This document shows, in pieces, positions 14,947-15,047 of a DNA stretch of 15,047 nucleotides. The position numbers and the translations under genes are program-made. The notes beneath the pieces are model-generated. The model was not told the DNA's origin. It made no database searches and was given only the letters and a program-made list of their open reading frames with translations. Source of the DNA: JAUMBM01 sp964441755. Its GTDB lineage: Bacteria > Bacteroidota > Bacteroidia > Chitinophagales > Saprospiraceae. The DNA is taken from assembly GCA_964441755.1 (NCBI GenBank), contig CAYTVG010000040.1:1-15047 (forward strand), read 5' to 3'. Numbering within the stretch: the first letter of the stretch is position 1; every line of letters starts with the position of its first letter.

Positions 14947-15047
14947 GGAAGCCCCGTTAGGCAGGTCGATTGGTGCTGTTTTCGGTAGATTGGAAGCCCC
15001 GTTGGGCAGGTTGATTGGGCTGTTTTCGGTAGATTGGAAGCCCCGTT
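14947..15047. repeat. 44-45-bp direct tandem repeat, running off the right edge
   Basis: Units start at 14947, 14992 and 15036 with GGAAGCCCCGTT and end in GCTGTTTTCGGTAGATT. The first unit is 45 bp, the second 44 bp, and the third is cut by the window end. Units abut with no spacers, so this is not CRISPR. Confidence 0.85.

Noticed and set aside
14947..15047. CRISPR array at the right edge
   Set aside because: Units of 44-45 bp follow one another directly with no spacers, so it is a plain tandem repeat as far as visible.

Overview
The window looks like an accessory, conflict-type island from a Bacteroidota chromosome, possibly Saprospiraceae or a relative. That placement is inference from gene content: STAND ATPases fused to FGE/C-type-lectin domains, SIR2-TIR proteins, a Roco-CHAT-TIR protein and an HRDC-type accessory gene beside a reverse transcriptase. 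Nearly all coding is on the + strand. I see no rRNA, tRNA, CRISPR array or transposase.

The centrepiece is a diversity-generating retroelement (DGR). An HRDC accessory gene (7141-7590) overlaps a DGR-type reverse transcriptase (7577-8581, YMDD and GNLTSQ motifs). The RT is followed at its stop codon by a 130-nt template repeat (TR, 8581-8710) rich in AAC codons. Four variable repeats (VR) form the 3' ends of four separate genes, at 5498-5626, 6789-6918, 9633-9762 and 10928-11057. By hand alignment there are no indels. VR1-4 differ from the TR at 25, 16, 13 and 18 positions that are adenine in the TR. Only one non-adenine position differs (C8707 to T), and it does so identically in all four VRs. 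All four targets end in an FGE-sulfatase-type (C-type lectin fold) domain, so the mutated residues should lie on its ligand-binding face.

Layout: 1-300 is a repeat and palindrome array. 487-1068 is a secreted M48-like metallopeptidase. 1413-2765 encodes a SIR2-like plus TIR-like protein. It overlaps by ATGA with 2762-5635, a 957-residue nSTAND1-like ATPase with coiled coils, one membrane helix, a TPR-like region and the VR1-bearing FGE domain. Three stand-alone FGE genes follow (6136-6927, 8977-9771, 10272-11072). They arose by local duplication, and the HRDC-RT-TR core lies between the first and second. 11254-14700 encodes an LRR-ROC-COR-CHAT-TIR multidomain protein. The right edge holds hairpins and a 44-45-bp tandem repeat.

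The proposed joint function is inference: a self-diversifying immune or self/non-self recognition locus. The DGR would change the sensor face of the FGE domains. Binding would switch the STAND ATPase, which is coupled to a SIR2/TIR (NAD-type) effector. The Roco-CHAT-TIR protein looks like a second effector or switch module. A further element is a strong 58-nt hairpin starting exactly 50 nt after the end of every VR and missing after the TR. It is a candidate cis-signal marking recipients as opposed to the donor.
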